Assembly (NCBI GenBank): GCA_938023035.1
Contig: CALIDI010000019.1
Location: 1-32,676 of the forward strand
Origin: an uncultured Leptolyngbyaceae cyanobacterium
GTDB taxonomy: Bacteria > Cyanobacteriota > Cyanobacteriia > Leptolyngbyales > Leptolyngbyaceae
Length of the DNA: 32,676 nucleotides
Reading direction: 5' to 3'
Position numbers and translations under genes: made by a program. The notes under the pieces are model-generated. The model had not been told where the DNA came from and did not search any database. It worked only from the letters and a program-made list of their open reading frames with translations. Shown one piece after another: positions 15,844 through 24,401 of this stretch. Numbering within the stretch: the stretch's first letter is position 1; each line of letters starts with the position of its first letter.

Positions 15844-17196
15844 CTAGCTACGACTGGGATTGGCCAGGTTCCGAAACTGGGTAAATTGATTCTCAAATAA
15901 TAACTTGACGGTGCCGGTAGGCCCATTCCGATGCTTGGTTACAATCACCTCAGTAATCCCCCGATCCGGGGTGTCAGGGTTGTAGTATTCATCCCGGTAA
16001 AGCATCATAATCAGATCTGCATCCTGCTCAATTGAGCCAGATTCTCGCAGGTCACTCATCATTGGACGCTTATTTGTCCGCGACTCCACCCCCCGGCTGA
16101 GCTGAGAGAGGGCAATAATCGGCACACTTAATTCGCGGGCTAAGCTTTTTAAGCCACGGGTAATGCGCGACAACTCCTGTACCCGGTTATCGCTCCCCCC
16201 TTCCATCAATTGCAGGTAGTCGAGCATAATCATGCCTAGGGCGCCCCCCTGCTCAGCCTGGAGACGGCGCGCCTTAGAACGCATTTCAGTGATGGTGATG
16301 TTGGGGGTGTCGTCAATAAATATCGGCAATTGGGATAGCACGCTAATCGCGTGTCCCAGAGGCTCCCACTCTTGCTGACTAATTCGCCCAGAGCGAAGGC
16401 GACCACTCTCGATCCGAGCTTCGCTGGAAAGGAGACGTTGGACTAGCTGCTCCTTCGACATTTCCAGACTAAAAATGGCGATGGGTAATTTATGGAAAGC
16501 CGTAATATAGCGGGCAATATTCAGGACGAAGCTGGTTTTTCCCATTGAGGGACGTGCAGCAACAATCACCAGATCGGCCCGTTGGAACCCCTGGGTCATG
16601 GCATCCAGGTCATAGAAACCGCAGGTGAGACCAGGCATTACCATACCTGTGAAGCGATTTTCGATGTCGGCAAAGGTATCGGTGAGGATATCAGAAGCGG
16701 CGGTCAAGCCATTTTGAGGGCGATCTTGGGTAACACCAAATAACTTTTGCTCAGCCTGATCGAGGACAATTTCTAAGTCTTGGGTCGCATCATGACCCAG
16801 GTGCGCGATTTCATTGCCTGCTTTGATCAGCTTGCGACGAATGTATTTGTCTGTTACTAAGAGGGCGTATTGGTCAATGTTGACTGCGCTAACGGTGCGA
16901 TCGACCAGTTGAACGAGTTTACTTTGCCCCCCCACACGCTCAAGCAGGCCTTGATCGCGCAGCCAGGAGGTCACACTCATCAGGTCAGTGGGGCAACCCT
17001 GGGCATGGAGGGCGAGCATGGCCCGATAAATTTCTTGATGAGCTGAAATATAGAAGGCTTCGGGGCGGAGTAAATCAGCAACACGCCCCAAAGCTTCAGG
17101 ATCTAGGAGAATCCCCCCAAGGATTGATTCTTCTGCGTCGGTATTTTGGGGTGGCAGGCGATCGCTAATTGACTGAAAACTGAGTTCCTGAACCAT
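15844..17196 (-). CDS. dnaB: Replicative DNA helicase DnaB
   Basis: The 450-residue product is the hexameric 5'-3' replicative helicase that unwinds the fork and contacts DnaG primase. The N-terminal helical domain starts SDRLPPQNTDAEESILGGIL. The RecA-like domain has Walker A at ARPSMGKT (Lys220), a Walker B strand MIMLDYLQL, and C-terminal segments SDLRESGSIEQDAD and VTKHRNGPTG. The open frame continues upstream to an ATG at 17302-17304, adding 36 residues with no family match; the ATG at 17194-17196 gives the usual cyanobacterial start and is preferred, although neither has a good ribosome binding site. Many cyanobacterial dnaB genes carry an intein near Walker A; this one is uninterrupted. 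Two palindromes lie just upstream (17306-17344). It is convergent with aar. Confidence 0.95.
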   Translation of the reverse strand: MVQELSFQSISDRLPPQNTDAEESILGGILLDPEALGRVADLLRPEAFYISAHQEIYRAMLALHAQGCPTDLMSVTSWLRDQGLLERVGGQSKLVQLVDRTVSAVNIDQYALLVTDKYIRRKLIKAGNEIAHLGHDATQDLEIVLDQAEQKLFGVTQDRPQNGLTAASDILTDTFADIENRFTGMVMPGLTCGFYDLDAMTQGFQRADLVIVAARPSMGKTSFVLNIARYITAFHKLPIAIFSLEMSKEQLVQRLLSSEARIESGRLRSGRISQQEWEPLGHAISVLSQLPIFIDDTPNITITEMRSKARRLQAEQGGALGMIMLDYLQLMEGGSDNRVQELSRITRGLKSLARELSVPIIALSQLSRGVESRTNKRPMMSDLRESGSIEQDADLIMMLYRDEYYNPDTPDRGITEVIVTKHRNGPTGTVKLLFENQFTQFRNLANPSRS

Positions 17197-17305
17197 AGGA
17201 AGAGATTGAGCAAGGGGCACAGCGGGACGAATGGCCCAGTTCAGCAGTGGTGCCGTGGCATGGGTTTTCCAACTATACCCTTGAATCGGATTCGGCTCAA
17301 CCATA

Positions 17306-17344
17306 TTTAGTGCACTAAAAATACCTTCACCCTACCTGTAGGGT
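17306..17344. promoter_or_regulatory. Two palindromes upstream of dnaB
   Basis: TTTAGTGCACTAAA (17306-17319) is a perfect 14-bp palindrome, and ACCCTAC-CT-GTAGGGT (17329-17344) has perfect 7-bp arms. They lie 110-148 bases before the preferred dnaB ATG and directly before the longer alternative ATG, in the 304-base region between dnaB and the nuclease gene stop. They look like operator sites, but no regulator can be named. Confidence 0.4.
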
Positions 17345-17402
17345 AAAACCGGGAAGGCAAAGTTTTGAGTATGGATGTACTTTCGTATAAAGGTACTATA
17401 GC

Positions 17403-18098
17403 CTAGGGACAGAAGTTTTGCCCACCCTGGCGTCGCCAGTAGCGCTGTACCCGCTCTTGCCACTGGTGCCAATAGGGCATCAAGCTGTCACGGTCAAACC
17501 AAAAAAGTTCAGCCGGTGCGTTGGGCAGGGCGATCGCGAGCAGGGCGTGGCTCAAATCAACTCCCTCTGCCCGATAAAAGTGATTGACCGCTCCCCAGTA
17601 AGCCGCCAGTTGCAGTGGGTAATCGTAAAGCCTCTCCAAGCTTTGTTTGGGGCGATCGCTCGTCTTCCATTCGCAGAGGCAGGGCACCCCCGTGTAGCTC
17701 GCAACACAATCGACTTTGCCAGCATAACCCAGGTCATAGTGAAACACTGTGCTTTCTAACAACCGCACTTCGTCTATGGCTTGCAAAACTGGTTTCATAC
17801 TTTCCCAATAGGGTCGTACTCCCTCACTGCACCTGACAACATCTCCTCGCAGATAGCGCTCCACTTGCTTATGAGTACCGGTGCCACGCCGACTCGCGGC
17901 ACCGCTTATCTGAGTCGCCGCCTCGGCCCCAACCCTTTCCTTCCAGCTTGCCAGGGCTTGACGCTGCTCTGGGGGGCGGGTGGCACTCAAAATTGTGGTG
18001 ACACTGGGCAGTCGTTGTCCTTGAGGATCGATAAAATACTGCTGCCCCTGCTGGCGCATCGACTGGCTGGGGGCTGGGGGTAAGGGATTAGATAGCAT
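17403..18098 (-). CDS. PD-(D/E)XK nuclease, MGME1-like
   Basis: The 231-residue product resembles the MGME1 branch of PD-(D/E)XK exonucleases, related to the RecB nuclease domain. The motifs appear in order: PSVTTILSAT near residue 31, GTGTHKQVERYL (conserved His), DLGYAGKVDCVASY (active-site Asp), LCEWKTSD (the E-x-K pair) and LQLAAYWGAVNH (the Q-x-x-x-Y motif). The core is complete, so the enzyme is expected to be active. MGME1 degrades single-stranded DNA ends in mitochondria; a role in trimming DNA ends in this organism is inferred. The ATG at 18096-18098 is used; a second ATG 13 codons later is possible. It reads in the same direction as dnaB downstream but is separated from it by 206-304 bases including palindromes, and it is divergent from the antiporter gene. 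Confidence 0.82.
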   Translation of the reverse strand: MLSNPLPPAPSQSMRQQGQQYFIDPQGQRLPSVTTILSATRPPEQRQALASWKERVGAEAATQISGAASRRGTGTHKQVERYLRGDVVRCSEGVRPYWESMKPVLQAIDEVRLLESTVFHYDLGYAGKVDCVASYTGVPCLCEWKTSDRPKQSLERLYDYPLQLAAYWGAVNHFYRAEGVDLSHALLAIALPNAPAELFWFDRDSLMPYWHQWQERVQRYWRRQGGQNFCP

Positions 18099-18173
18099 TG
18101 CAAAATTTATCCGCCATTGTCGCTGTGATCCACAAAGCGAAGTCTGTGATAGGGTGCGATCGCACCCTCGTTT

Positions 18174-19844
18174 ATGTTGATTTTCATGAATGTTGCGTTC
18201 ACTGGGCTAAGTCGCTGGCTGCAAGACCGGCCTTTGATTGTCGCGAACCCACTCACCTCTGCACCCCAGGCTGGGCAACTGAGCGCAGAAATCGTTGCTC
18301 AACTAGCAACGACCCTTACCATTTTATTGCTAGTAGCCACCGGGGTTGCCCTTGTGTCTCGCCGGTATCGACTGCCCTACGTTACCGGGTTAGTGTTAGC
18401 AGGGTTGGCTGTCACTGGCCTTCTGCCCCGCCCCCTGCGGCTGGATTCTGCCTTGATTTTGAACTTGCTATTGCCGATTCTGTTGTTTCAAGCAGCCGTG
18501 AATACGGATGTGAGTCGTCTGCGCAGCACAATCAGACCGATTAGTCTGTTGGCTGGGCCGGGCGTTGCGATCGCCTCTGGCATTACTGCGGTCGTTCTCA
18601 AATTTGCCCTGAATCTAGACTGGCTCCCCGCCCTGCTCGTAGGAACCATTCTGGCAATTACAGACACGGTTTCAGTGATTGCCGTGTTTAAAGAAGTCGC
18701 TGTACCCAGTCGCCTATCTACGATCGTTGAAGGCGAAAGCCTGTTCAATGACGGTGTTGCGTTAGTGCTGTTTAGCTTATTTTTACAAGTTTATACCAAT
18801 GGCTCGATTCCCGTTTTAGACGGGCTGCAGCAACTACTGCTTGTGATTGTGGGTGGGGTGCTGCTGGGTCTCGCGATCGGTTCCCTCTGTGTTGTGCTCT
18901 TTGTGGCCCTCTCTGACGACCCCCTCAGTGGTATTTTGTTGACCGTTGCAGTCGCTTTTGGCACCTATCAGACGGGGCAATGGCTACAGGTATCGGGAGT
19001 GGTGGCAGTCGTGGTTGCTGGTCTCACAGTTGGCAACCGCGGTTTAAATCAAGCAATCTCTGCATCTAGCAAAATTACCCTGCTCAACTTTTGGGAATAC
19101 GCTGATTTTTGCGTCAATACGTTTATTTTTCTGCTGATTGGGCTAGAGGTTGACCCCTCACTGCTCTGGAGAATTATTCCTGCCGTTTTGCTGGCGATTT
19201 TGGCCTATCAAATTGGGCGTATCTTATCGGTGTATCCGCTCATCGCCCTGTCTAATCGGTTTGATCTGCCGATTCCTCTGCGCTGGCAGCATGTTTTGTT
19301 TTTGGGCAACATTAAGGGTTCCCTTTCAATGGTGCTGGCTCTAAGTCTACCCGTCACTCTGCCAGGGCGCAGCGATTTGATTGCCCTGGTCTATGGGGCG
19401 GTGTTTGTCTCACTCATCGGTCAGGGGCTGAGTCTCCCCTGGTTGGTTAAACGTTTGAAAATTACAACCATTTCAGAATCACGGCAACAAATCGAAAGGC
19501 TACAGTCTCAACTGATTGCTGCAAAGGCGGCCCAAAATGAGTTAGCGGTACTGCATCACACTGGGGTTTTATCGAAGGCGCTGTATGAGGAGATGCGCTC
19601 GACCTATCAACTTCAAGTAGCTGAGGCCGAAAATATGCTGCGCGATCTCCACAATCGTCGCCCAGATTCACTCACGGGCAATCCTGGCAGAACTTCAAAA
19701 CTCAATGCCGTCCGCCGTCGCTTGCTGATGGTAGAGCGCAGTGCTTTAAACGATGCGGCGCGAAAGCGCATTATCTCCGAAGATGTCATTATCCCCCGTT
19801 TACAGGCGATCGACTATCAGTTAATGAGTTTGGAGGATGAGTAG
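18174..19844 (+). CDS. CPA1-family Na+(K+)/H+ antiporter (NhaP/NhaS-like)
   Basis: The 556-residue product is a monovalent cation/proton antiporter of the CPA1 type in the plasma or thylakoid membrane. About 12 hydrophobic segments cover residues 40-425. The conserved transport site is GESLFNDGVALVLF, with the Asn-Asp pair, and the preceding ILAITDTVSVIAVFKE segment is typical. The C-terminal 120 residues are hydrophilic with heptad-like helices (ESRQQIERLQSQLIAAK, then LYEEMRSTYQLQVAEAENML), a cytoplasmic tail that is likely regulatory. Two ATGs, at 18174 and 18186, are both possible and neither has a clear ribosome binding site. It is divergent from the nuclease gene and convergent with a TrkA-like gene that may also serve cation balance. 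Cation preference cannot be told. Confidence 0.9.
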   Translation: MLIFMNVAFTGLSRWLQDRPLIVANPLTSAPQAGQLSAEIVAQLATTLTILLLVATGVALVSRRYRLPYVTGLVLAGLAVTGLLPRPLRLDSALILNLLLPILLFQAAVNTDVSRLRSTIRPISLLAGPGVAIASGITAVVLKFALNLDWLPALLVGTILAITDTVSVIAVFKEVAVPSRLSTIVEGESLFNDGVALVLFSLFLQVYTNGSIPVLDGLQQLLLVIVGGVLLGLAIGSLCVVLFVALSDDPLSGILLTVAVAFGTYQTGQWLQVSGVVAVVVAGLTVGNRGLNQAISASSKITLLNFWEYADFCVNTFIFLLIGLEVDPSLLWRIIPAVLLAILAYQIGRILSVYPLIALSNRFDLPIPLRWQHVLFLGNIKGSLSMVLALSLPVTLPGRSDLIALVYGAVFVSLIGQGLSLPWLVKRLKITTISESRQQIERLQSQLIAAKAAQNELAVLHHTGVLSKALYEEMRSTYQLQVAEAENMLRDLHNRRPDSLTGNPGRTSKLNAVRRRLLMVERSALNDAARKRIISEDVIIPRLQAIDYQLMSLEDE

Positions 19845-19986
19845 TCGCGATCGCTAGATCAGGAAATACGGTGCCCCTCCTACTGCCAACCACTCCTGAA
19901 ATGTTAAGGGGCTGTGCTGGGTTGTAGTGAGCGCTCTAGAGCTAGAGCACCGACCGCCAACTCTAGTCTTTAAGCGTGACACAGCA

Positions 19987-20694
19987 CTAGACCTGCGACT
20001 CTGGCAAAGGCTTTGAAGGGAGACATTCTTGTAAAAAATCGATCACAGGATGCAACGACTCTGGTTTAGTTGCAACTAACACAGTTGAATTGGGTTCTAG
20101 CACGGTTGTGCCATTGGGGATCATCAAATTCAGGTGGGGATAGGGTTGATAACCAATGATCAGGGAATTTGCTGGAAACCGAGAGTCTTGGGCAATTTCT
20201 GCCAGGTTGCGACCAACAATATGGCACTGAGATGGAATGGCGAGTTTAAGGACTTCAATTTGTCCTTGTTCAAAATGCATCATGGATTCTACCTGGGGAT
20301 ATTCCACTGCATTCACCATTGTTGATACAGTCAAATCAATAGTGCTGATGATGCGATGGGCACCGGCATGGCGCAAGGGTAGTTCAAAATCGCGATGCCG
20401 CATTCGGGAAATGATTTGGGGCACCTCGTAATGCCGGGCCAAAGAGACAATCGCCAGATTCAGAGCATCATGCCGTAGGGCTGCACAGACCACATCGGCT
20501 TTGCGAATCCCCGCCTCGGTTAAAACTTCTGTGCTGACTGCGCTGCCCTCAAAAGCCATGACTCCGAGGCGATCGCGCACATAACGACAGGCAGTTGGGT
20601 CGATATCGACCATCGCTAAGGTGTGTCCCAGTTTGATCAAGTTTTGCGCTAAGGTCAACCCAATCAATCCAGCTCCACAAATCAAGATGTACAT
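19987..20694 (-). CDS. TrkA/RCK-domain NAD-binding protein (K+ transport regulator-like)
   Basis: The 235-residue product has one full RCK unit. The N-terminal Rossmann fold starts MYILICGAGLIGLTLAQNL (GAGLIG nucleotide-binding loop), with the acidic residue MVDID at the end of strand 2. The TrkA-C domain follows from about residue 145 (QIEVLKLAIPSQCHIVGRNLAEI) and ends near TVLVATKPESLH. There are no membrane segments, so it is a soluble subunit that gates a separate channel or transporter, as TrkA/KtrA do. The neighbouring CPA1 antiporter ends 142 bases from it in convergent orientation; a partner K+ transporter is not in the window. It is distinct from the RCK domain fused to the channel at 7033-8505. 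The ATG at 20692-20694 gives the expected start. Confidence 0.88.
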   Translation of the reverse strand: MYILICGAGLIGLTLAQNLIKLGHTLAMVDIDPTACRYVRDRLGVMAFEGSAVSTEVLTEAGIRKADVVCAALRHDALNLAIVSLARHYEVPQIISRMRHRDFELPLRHAGAHRIISTIDLTVSTMVNAVEYPQVESMMHFEQGQIEVLKLAIPSQCHIVGRNLAEIAQDSRFPANSLIIGYQPYPHLNLMIPNGTTVLEPNSTVLVATKPESLHPVIDFLQECLPSKPLPESQV

Positions 20695-21036
20695 AGCACC
20701 TCTCTACATTCGCTGTCTCTACTCTAAAAACACCGTTGTGAATGGGATCTGAATCAATGCGCGTAATATGGCGATCTCTATACTTGGCGATCGCTAGGTT
20801 GCTCAGTCCATTGAAGGTTCATCGGGATAGGAGGGTGTTGCCCCAGCCAGGGGCTTACCTCTGCACCCTGTCCTCAATCAGGTAGCTATGGCGATAGCAG
20901 CGCTTTCTAAATCTCCCAAACTCTTTAGATCCTCTAGGTTTTAGAAAACCATCATAAGAATTACTGCATTTTTTCTCAATTTCCTCTAGGCCGGATGATG
21001 ATTGAGAGAATTTAACTCAACGATTGTGAGGTGAGA
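20695..21036. other. Divergent spacer between the TrkA-like gene and the RDD gene
   Basis: This 342-base region should hold both promoters. It contains a HIP1 site near 20789. An AT-rich GCATTTTTTCTCAATTTCC stretch lies about 70 bases before the RDD gene, and TCTCAATT/TTGAGAGA forms a loose inverted pair around 20974-21010. No gene was found. Confidence 0.5.
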
Positions 21037-21462
21037 ATGGTATACGTTGGACTAGGTAAGCGTTTTGTTGCCCTCCTGATTGACAGCATCTTACTGCAAG
21101 CGGTTAATGTTTTGCTGGCCTCTGTCTTTGGCACCACTACAGTTACAGAAGGGGGGGCAAGCTTTGCTTTACAAGGGCCAGCCGCTTTATTGGGTATACT
21201 GATTTCCTTTGTCTATTACATTGGCCTAGAGGGGCTACGGGGAGCGACTCTCGGCAAACAGGTGGTGGGCATCAAGGTGGTAAACGAAGACGGTTCGCCC
21301 ATTGACTGGACGGCTGCCATTCTTCGTAATGTCTTAAGAATTGTTGATGCCCTGCCCTGCTTCTACATTGTGGGAATCGTGCTGATTAACAATTCTGAGC
21401 AAAAGCAACGATTTGGCGATCGCATTGCTAAAACCGTTGTGGTTGAAAAGAACAGCGTTTAG
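21037..21462 (+). CDS. RDD-family membrane protein
   Basis: The 141-residue product is an RDD-family integral membrane protein. It begins with a conserved VGLGKRFVALLIDSILL segment, in which Arg and Asp sit in the first membrane helix. A second hydrophobic segment lies near residues 45-65, followed by the GLRGATLGKQVVGIKVVNEDG block and a last hydrophobic segment (IVDALPCFYIVGIVLI). It ends with RFGDRIAKTVVVEK, as in relatives. A GTG at 21031 opens the frame two codons earlier, but the ATG at 21037 has GAGGTGA immediately upstream at suitable spacing, so I use it. The role of the family is not settled; some members have been linked to ion exchange or small-molecule transport. A strong terminator follows at 21484-21563. 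Confidence 0.88.
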   Translation: MVYVGLGKRFVALLIDSILLQAVNVLLASVFGTTTVTEGGASFALQGPAALLGILISFVYYIGLEGLRGATLGKQVVGIKVVNEDGSPIDWTAAILRNVLRIVDALPCFYIVGIVLINNSEQKQRFGDRIAKTVVVEKNSV

Positions 21463-21483
21463 AGCTAAGCAAATTCCCGCCAT

Positions 21484-21563
21484 ACGCTAGGGCACTCCAA
21501 ACGCTCGCCAGTACGAACACAGGCTAGGACAGGGAGGCAGGGGAACCCCTAGCGTGTTTTTTT
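21484..21563 (+). terminator. Long-loop intrinsic terminator after the RDD gene
   Basis: ACGCTAGGG (21484-21492) pairs perfectly with CCCTAGCGT (21547-21555), and seven T residues follow at 21557-21563. The stem is 9 bp and the loop about 54 bases, longer than usual, but position and T-run fit termination of the RDD transcript. The rest of the 304-base gap to 21766 contains two closely spaced HIP1-like sites near 21720-21752 and nothing else I can support. Confidence 0.6.
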
Positions 21564-21766
21564 CTCTTATCTGTCCTTCTATCCGAACGTTTTAACGTGC
21601 CTGCCTAGCGCCATGCAAATGGGCAGGAAGTGAGTAAAAAGCCTGACAAAACCTCGTTTTCAGCCGCTGCACGGGTCTAAGCTGGTTCATCTAAGCCTGA
21701 CCTAAGGCAAATCACTGGGCGATCGCCGCCTTTGTGGGTAGGGGCGATCGCTATTTGCATTCAGCC

Positions 21767-22288
21767 CTAGTCAGGATACCAAAACATTCCCTTAATACCC
21801 TCTGGATCAGACATAAAGCCCAACCCCCGATAGAACTCCACCACCTGGGGGTCAGCAAACAGAGTAATATTACTAATATCTTCACTGCGGAGTTTTTTAA
21901 TCACCTGCTTCATCAAAGCTTTGCCTAACCCCTTTCTCTGGTAATCGGGATGAACCACCACATCCCAGATTGTGGCATTAAAGGCATGGTCAGAGGTGGC
22001 TCTCGAGAAGCCGATCAAACGCTTGACGGTACCCCGCTGTTCCCACATGGAGACAACTAAGAAGCTGTATTGAATTGCCTTCTTTACCTTTCTTAAAGGC
22101 CGTCGCGACCACCCCACTGCATCACACAGTTCCTCTAGTTCATAGAGGTCGATATCACGCTCAGTGCTGAAATAAATTCGCGTGGACGAGCGTTCACCCG
22201 CTTTATCCACAGGTATTGCCTCCATTTGCACTGGTTTCGGAGTGGAGGCAGCGTCAGAACCAGTAAACAGGCTTTTCCAGAAACCCAT
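21767..22288 (-). CDS. GNAT-family N-acetyltransferase (plastid NSI/SNAT-like)
   Basis: The 173-residue product is a GNAT acetyltransferase that uses acetyl-CoA. After a 35-residue variable N-terminus comes a block close to plant plastid GNATs: [19 protein letters not shown], then [18 protein letters not shown]. Motif A follows, [16 protein letters not shown], with the acetyl-CoA pyrophosphate loop QRKGLG at residues 117-122, and it ends [22 protein letters not shown]. Plant relatives acetylate lysines and N-termini of chloroplast proteins and some are described as serotonin N-acetyltransferases; the target here is unknown. The frame extends to 22321, but the ATG at 22286-22288 ([10 protein letters not shown]) matches the family start better. 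It is convergent with the RDD gene and divergent from the ACT-like gene. Confidence 0.88.
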   Translation of the reverse strand: MGFWKSLFTGSDAASTPKPVQMEAIPVDKAGERSSTRIYFSTERDIDLYELEELCDAVGWSRRPLRKVKKAIQYSFLVVSMWEQRGTVKRLIGFSRATSDHAFNATIWDVVVHPDYQRKGLGKALMKQVIKKLRSEDISNITLFADPQVVEFYRGLGFMSDPEGIKGMFWYPD

Positions 22289-22427
22289 GCGGATGTGGCT
22301 AAGTAGAGAGTAATAGATCACAGTAGATAGTATACGCTTTGTCTACAGTGTGCACTCTAGTCTTGTTTGGTTCTCCAGCAGGGAAAATCTGATTCCCCTA
22401 GGGCAGACCTCGTCATAATAGGGAGAG

Positions 22428-23255
22428 TTGATCGGTAGAATACAATACCGGGTGCCTGCGGGGGCGATCGCCCCTCTAGTGAAGTCGTTAGGTAAGCTTT
22501 TAGCAAACACAGCATCGTTTTTCGCCATGGCTTTGGGCTTAAAGTCGTCCACTTTAGAATTGCTGAAGCGCTTCAACCGGGCGTTTCCCCAGTTTTATGA
22601 GCAGTTTGTCAGCAGTGAAATCCAACTTCAAAATCTGCGCCTTGCTTACCAGCTTTATAAAACTCGACAAGCGGTAATCGAGCTAAAACCAGAAGGGACG
22701 AAGAGTGCGCTGCATTTTGCCTATCGCAATCAGTCGTTTTTGCTCAGCGACATTTTTGGAGTGTTGGCAGCCTATGGTTTGACCATTCACAGTCTTAGCC
22801 TCTATGGGCAGATCTATCCCCCGATGCTGGTGTTTATCAAGCTCATCGTCTCTCGCAGTGGCAAAGCCTTGACTGAAAAAACCGCTGAAAATGTCTGCCG
22901 TGCTATTCGTGAAGCCCTAGCAGGCCGCTTTGAAGTCGAGGAAATGTTGGCGGTTGAGTTTAACCTAGATGCTGGCTTGGAGCAAGTTGAAACCGAATTT
23001 TACGTCGATCCAGTCTTTCACCTACCGGCGCTCCTCATTGAAGCCGATAACCAGCCGGGCCTGTTTTACAAGGTGATGTATGCCATCTGGCAAGAAGATT
23101 TGCTGGTAGTCAATGCGAATTTACTCGTTTGGCGGGGGCGAACCCGGTTAATTCTCTACCTGCTTGGCCCTAATGAAGTGACAATCCCCGATTATCTGGG
23201 GCCCAAAATCGCAGACGGAGTCCGACAACGGCTCCTGGGTCGCCAACAATACTAA
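22428..23255 (+). CDS. Cyanobacterial protein with two ACT-like domains
   Basis: The product (up to 275 residues) has two segments that resemble ACT regulatory domains: LLSDIFGVLAAYGLTIHSLSLY around residue 105 and PGLFYKVMYAIWQEDLLVVNANL around residue 220, each in the pattern of a helix after a Gly- or Pro-containing turn and a following strand. No catalytic domain is visible, so it may bind a small ligand such as an amino acid, as ACT domains often do; I cannot name the ligand. The start is unclear. The frame opens with TTG at 22428 right after GGGAGAG; in-frame GTG codons lie at 22452 and 22479, and the ATG at 22527 gives 242 residues beginning MALGLKSSTLELL, where the conserved-looking part starts. 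The alpha/beta hydrolase begins 44 bases downstream on the same strand, so the two may form an operon. Confidence 0.65.
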   Translation: MIGRIQYRVPAGAIAPLVKSLGKLLANTASFFAMALGLKSSTLELLKRFNRAFPQFYEQFVSSEIQLQNLRLAYQLYKTRQAVIELKPEGTKSALHFAYRNQSFLLSDIFGVLAAYGLTIHSLSLYGQIYPPMLVFIKLIVSRSGKALTEKTAENVCRAIREALAGRFEVEEMLAVEFNLDAGLEQVETEFYVDPVFHLPALLIEADNQPGLFYKVMYAIWQEDLLVVNANLLVWRGRTRLILYLLGPNEVTIPDYLGPKIADGVRQRLLGRQQY

Positions 23256-23299
23256 AAATGAGTACTCGGTCGGATACCGACTCAGGCTAGCATAGAAAT

Positions 23300-24184
23300 A
23301 TGCCGAGCATTGATGTCAAGGGAGTTCCGCACTTTTACGACCTGACGGAACCAACGAGTGTTCCAGAGGTTCTGGTCTTTATCCACGGCTGGTTGCTCAG
23401 CCGTACCTATTGGCAACCCCTGGTTGATCAGCTAGTCGATACCTACCGTTGCTTGACCTACGACCTGCGCGGGTTTGGGCAATCTCAATGGTCTGATCTA
23501 CCTTTGCCCGACCAAGGAGCGACTGGCTACTGTTTGCAAGACTATGCAACGGATCTAAATCTGTTGTTAAAAGCTTTACACATTCAAAACGCTTGGTTGA
23601 TTGGTCACTCCTTGGGAGGTAGTATTGCCCTATGGGCCGCTGCCCAAATGCCCCAGAAAGTGCAGGGGGTCATTTGTTTGAATGCGGGCGGCGGCATTTA
23701 CCTTAAGGAAGAGTTTGAGCGGTTTCGGCTGGCCGGGCGGCAGTTAGTCAAGCTCCGACCTCGCTGGTTGTCTCGTGTGCCACTGTTGGATGTGCTGTTT
23801 GCCAGAGCTAGTGTGAATCAGAGCATTTCGGCGCGGTGGGGCAAGCAACGCTTACGGGATTTTGTTCTGGCTCATCCGGATGCGGCGTTAGGGGCCTTGT
23901 TAGAATCGACCACTGAGGCAGAAGTCCACCAGCTTCCCTTGGTAGTGAGTCAGTTGCCACAACCTGTCTATTTTCTGGCAGGAGCTGACGATAAAATTAT
24001 GGAATTGCGCTACGTTCACCATCTGGCTAGCTTTCATCCCCTGTTTGGGGAGTGCGGTGCAAACGTGTTTGAAATTCCGCATTGTGGTCATCTCGCGATG
24101 CTCGAGCAAACTGACCTTGTGGCAGAAAAAATTCGGGATATCCTGATGGGGGAAGTGGCGACTCGACGCGATCGTCAAAATTAG
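23300..24184 (+). CDS. Alpha/beta-fold hydrolase
   Basis: The 294-residue product is a cytoplasmic alpha/beta hydrolase. The oxyanion-hole HGW is at residues 29-31 and the nucleophile elbow GHSLGGS places Ser104. The acid is probably Asp230 or Asp231 in LAGADDKIM, and the general base is His264 in HCGHLAMLEQ. The catalytic triad is complete, so activity as an esterase, lipase or related hydrolase is expected, but the substrate cannot be predicted. A cap region lies between residues about 130 and 210 (FERFRLAGRQLVKLRPRW). Length is normal. It lies 44 bases after the ACT-like gene on the same strand. The ATG at 23300 gives the natural start. Confidence 0.88.
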   Translation: MPSIDVKGVPHFYDLTEPTSVPEVLVFIHGWLLSRTYWQPLVDQLVDTYRCLTYDLRGFGQSQWSDLPLPDQGATGYCLQDYATDLNLLLKALHIQNAWLIGHSLGGSIALWAAAQMPQKVQGVICLNAGGGIYLKEEFERFRLAGRQLVKLRPRWLSRVPLLDVLFARASVNQSISARWGKQRLRDFVLAHPDAALGALLESTTEAEVHQLPLVVSQLPQPVYFLAGADDKIMELRYVHHLASFHPLFGECGANVFEIPHCGHLAMLEQTDLVAEKIRDILMGEVATRRDRQN

Positions 24185-24401
24185 AATGGAATCTTTATTT
24201 TGTGTTGCCCTCGCGCTTACGGGTTGGTTCTTGCCATTTAAGTTTCTGTTTGACTCACGTCACGCACCAAACCTGGCTGGATTCTGTCTTTTGTACTACT
24301 GTTAAAGGGTTCGTTTTCCACACAGAAATCTGGCTTGCGGGGGCTGGGGCGATCGCGTTACCCCTGCCACCACCAAGCACTCACCAGACAGGTGTTAATC
24401 G

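Noticed and set aside
15844-17196. Intein in dnaB
   Set aside because: Walker A, Walker B and C-terminal motifs are continuous and the length is normal, so there is no intein.
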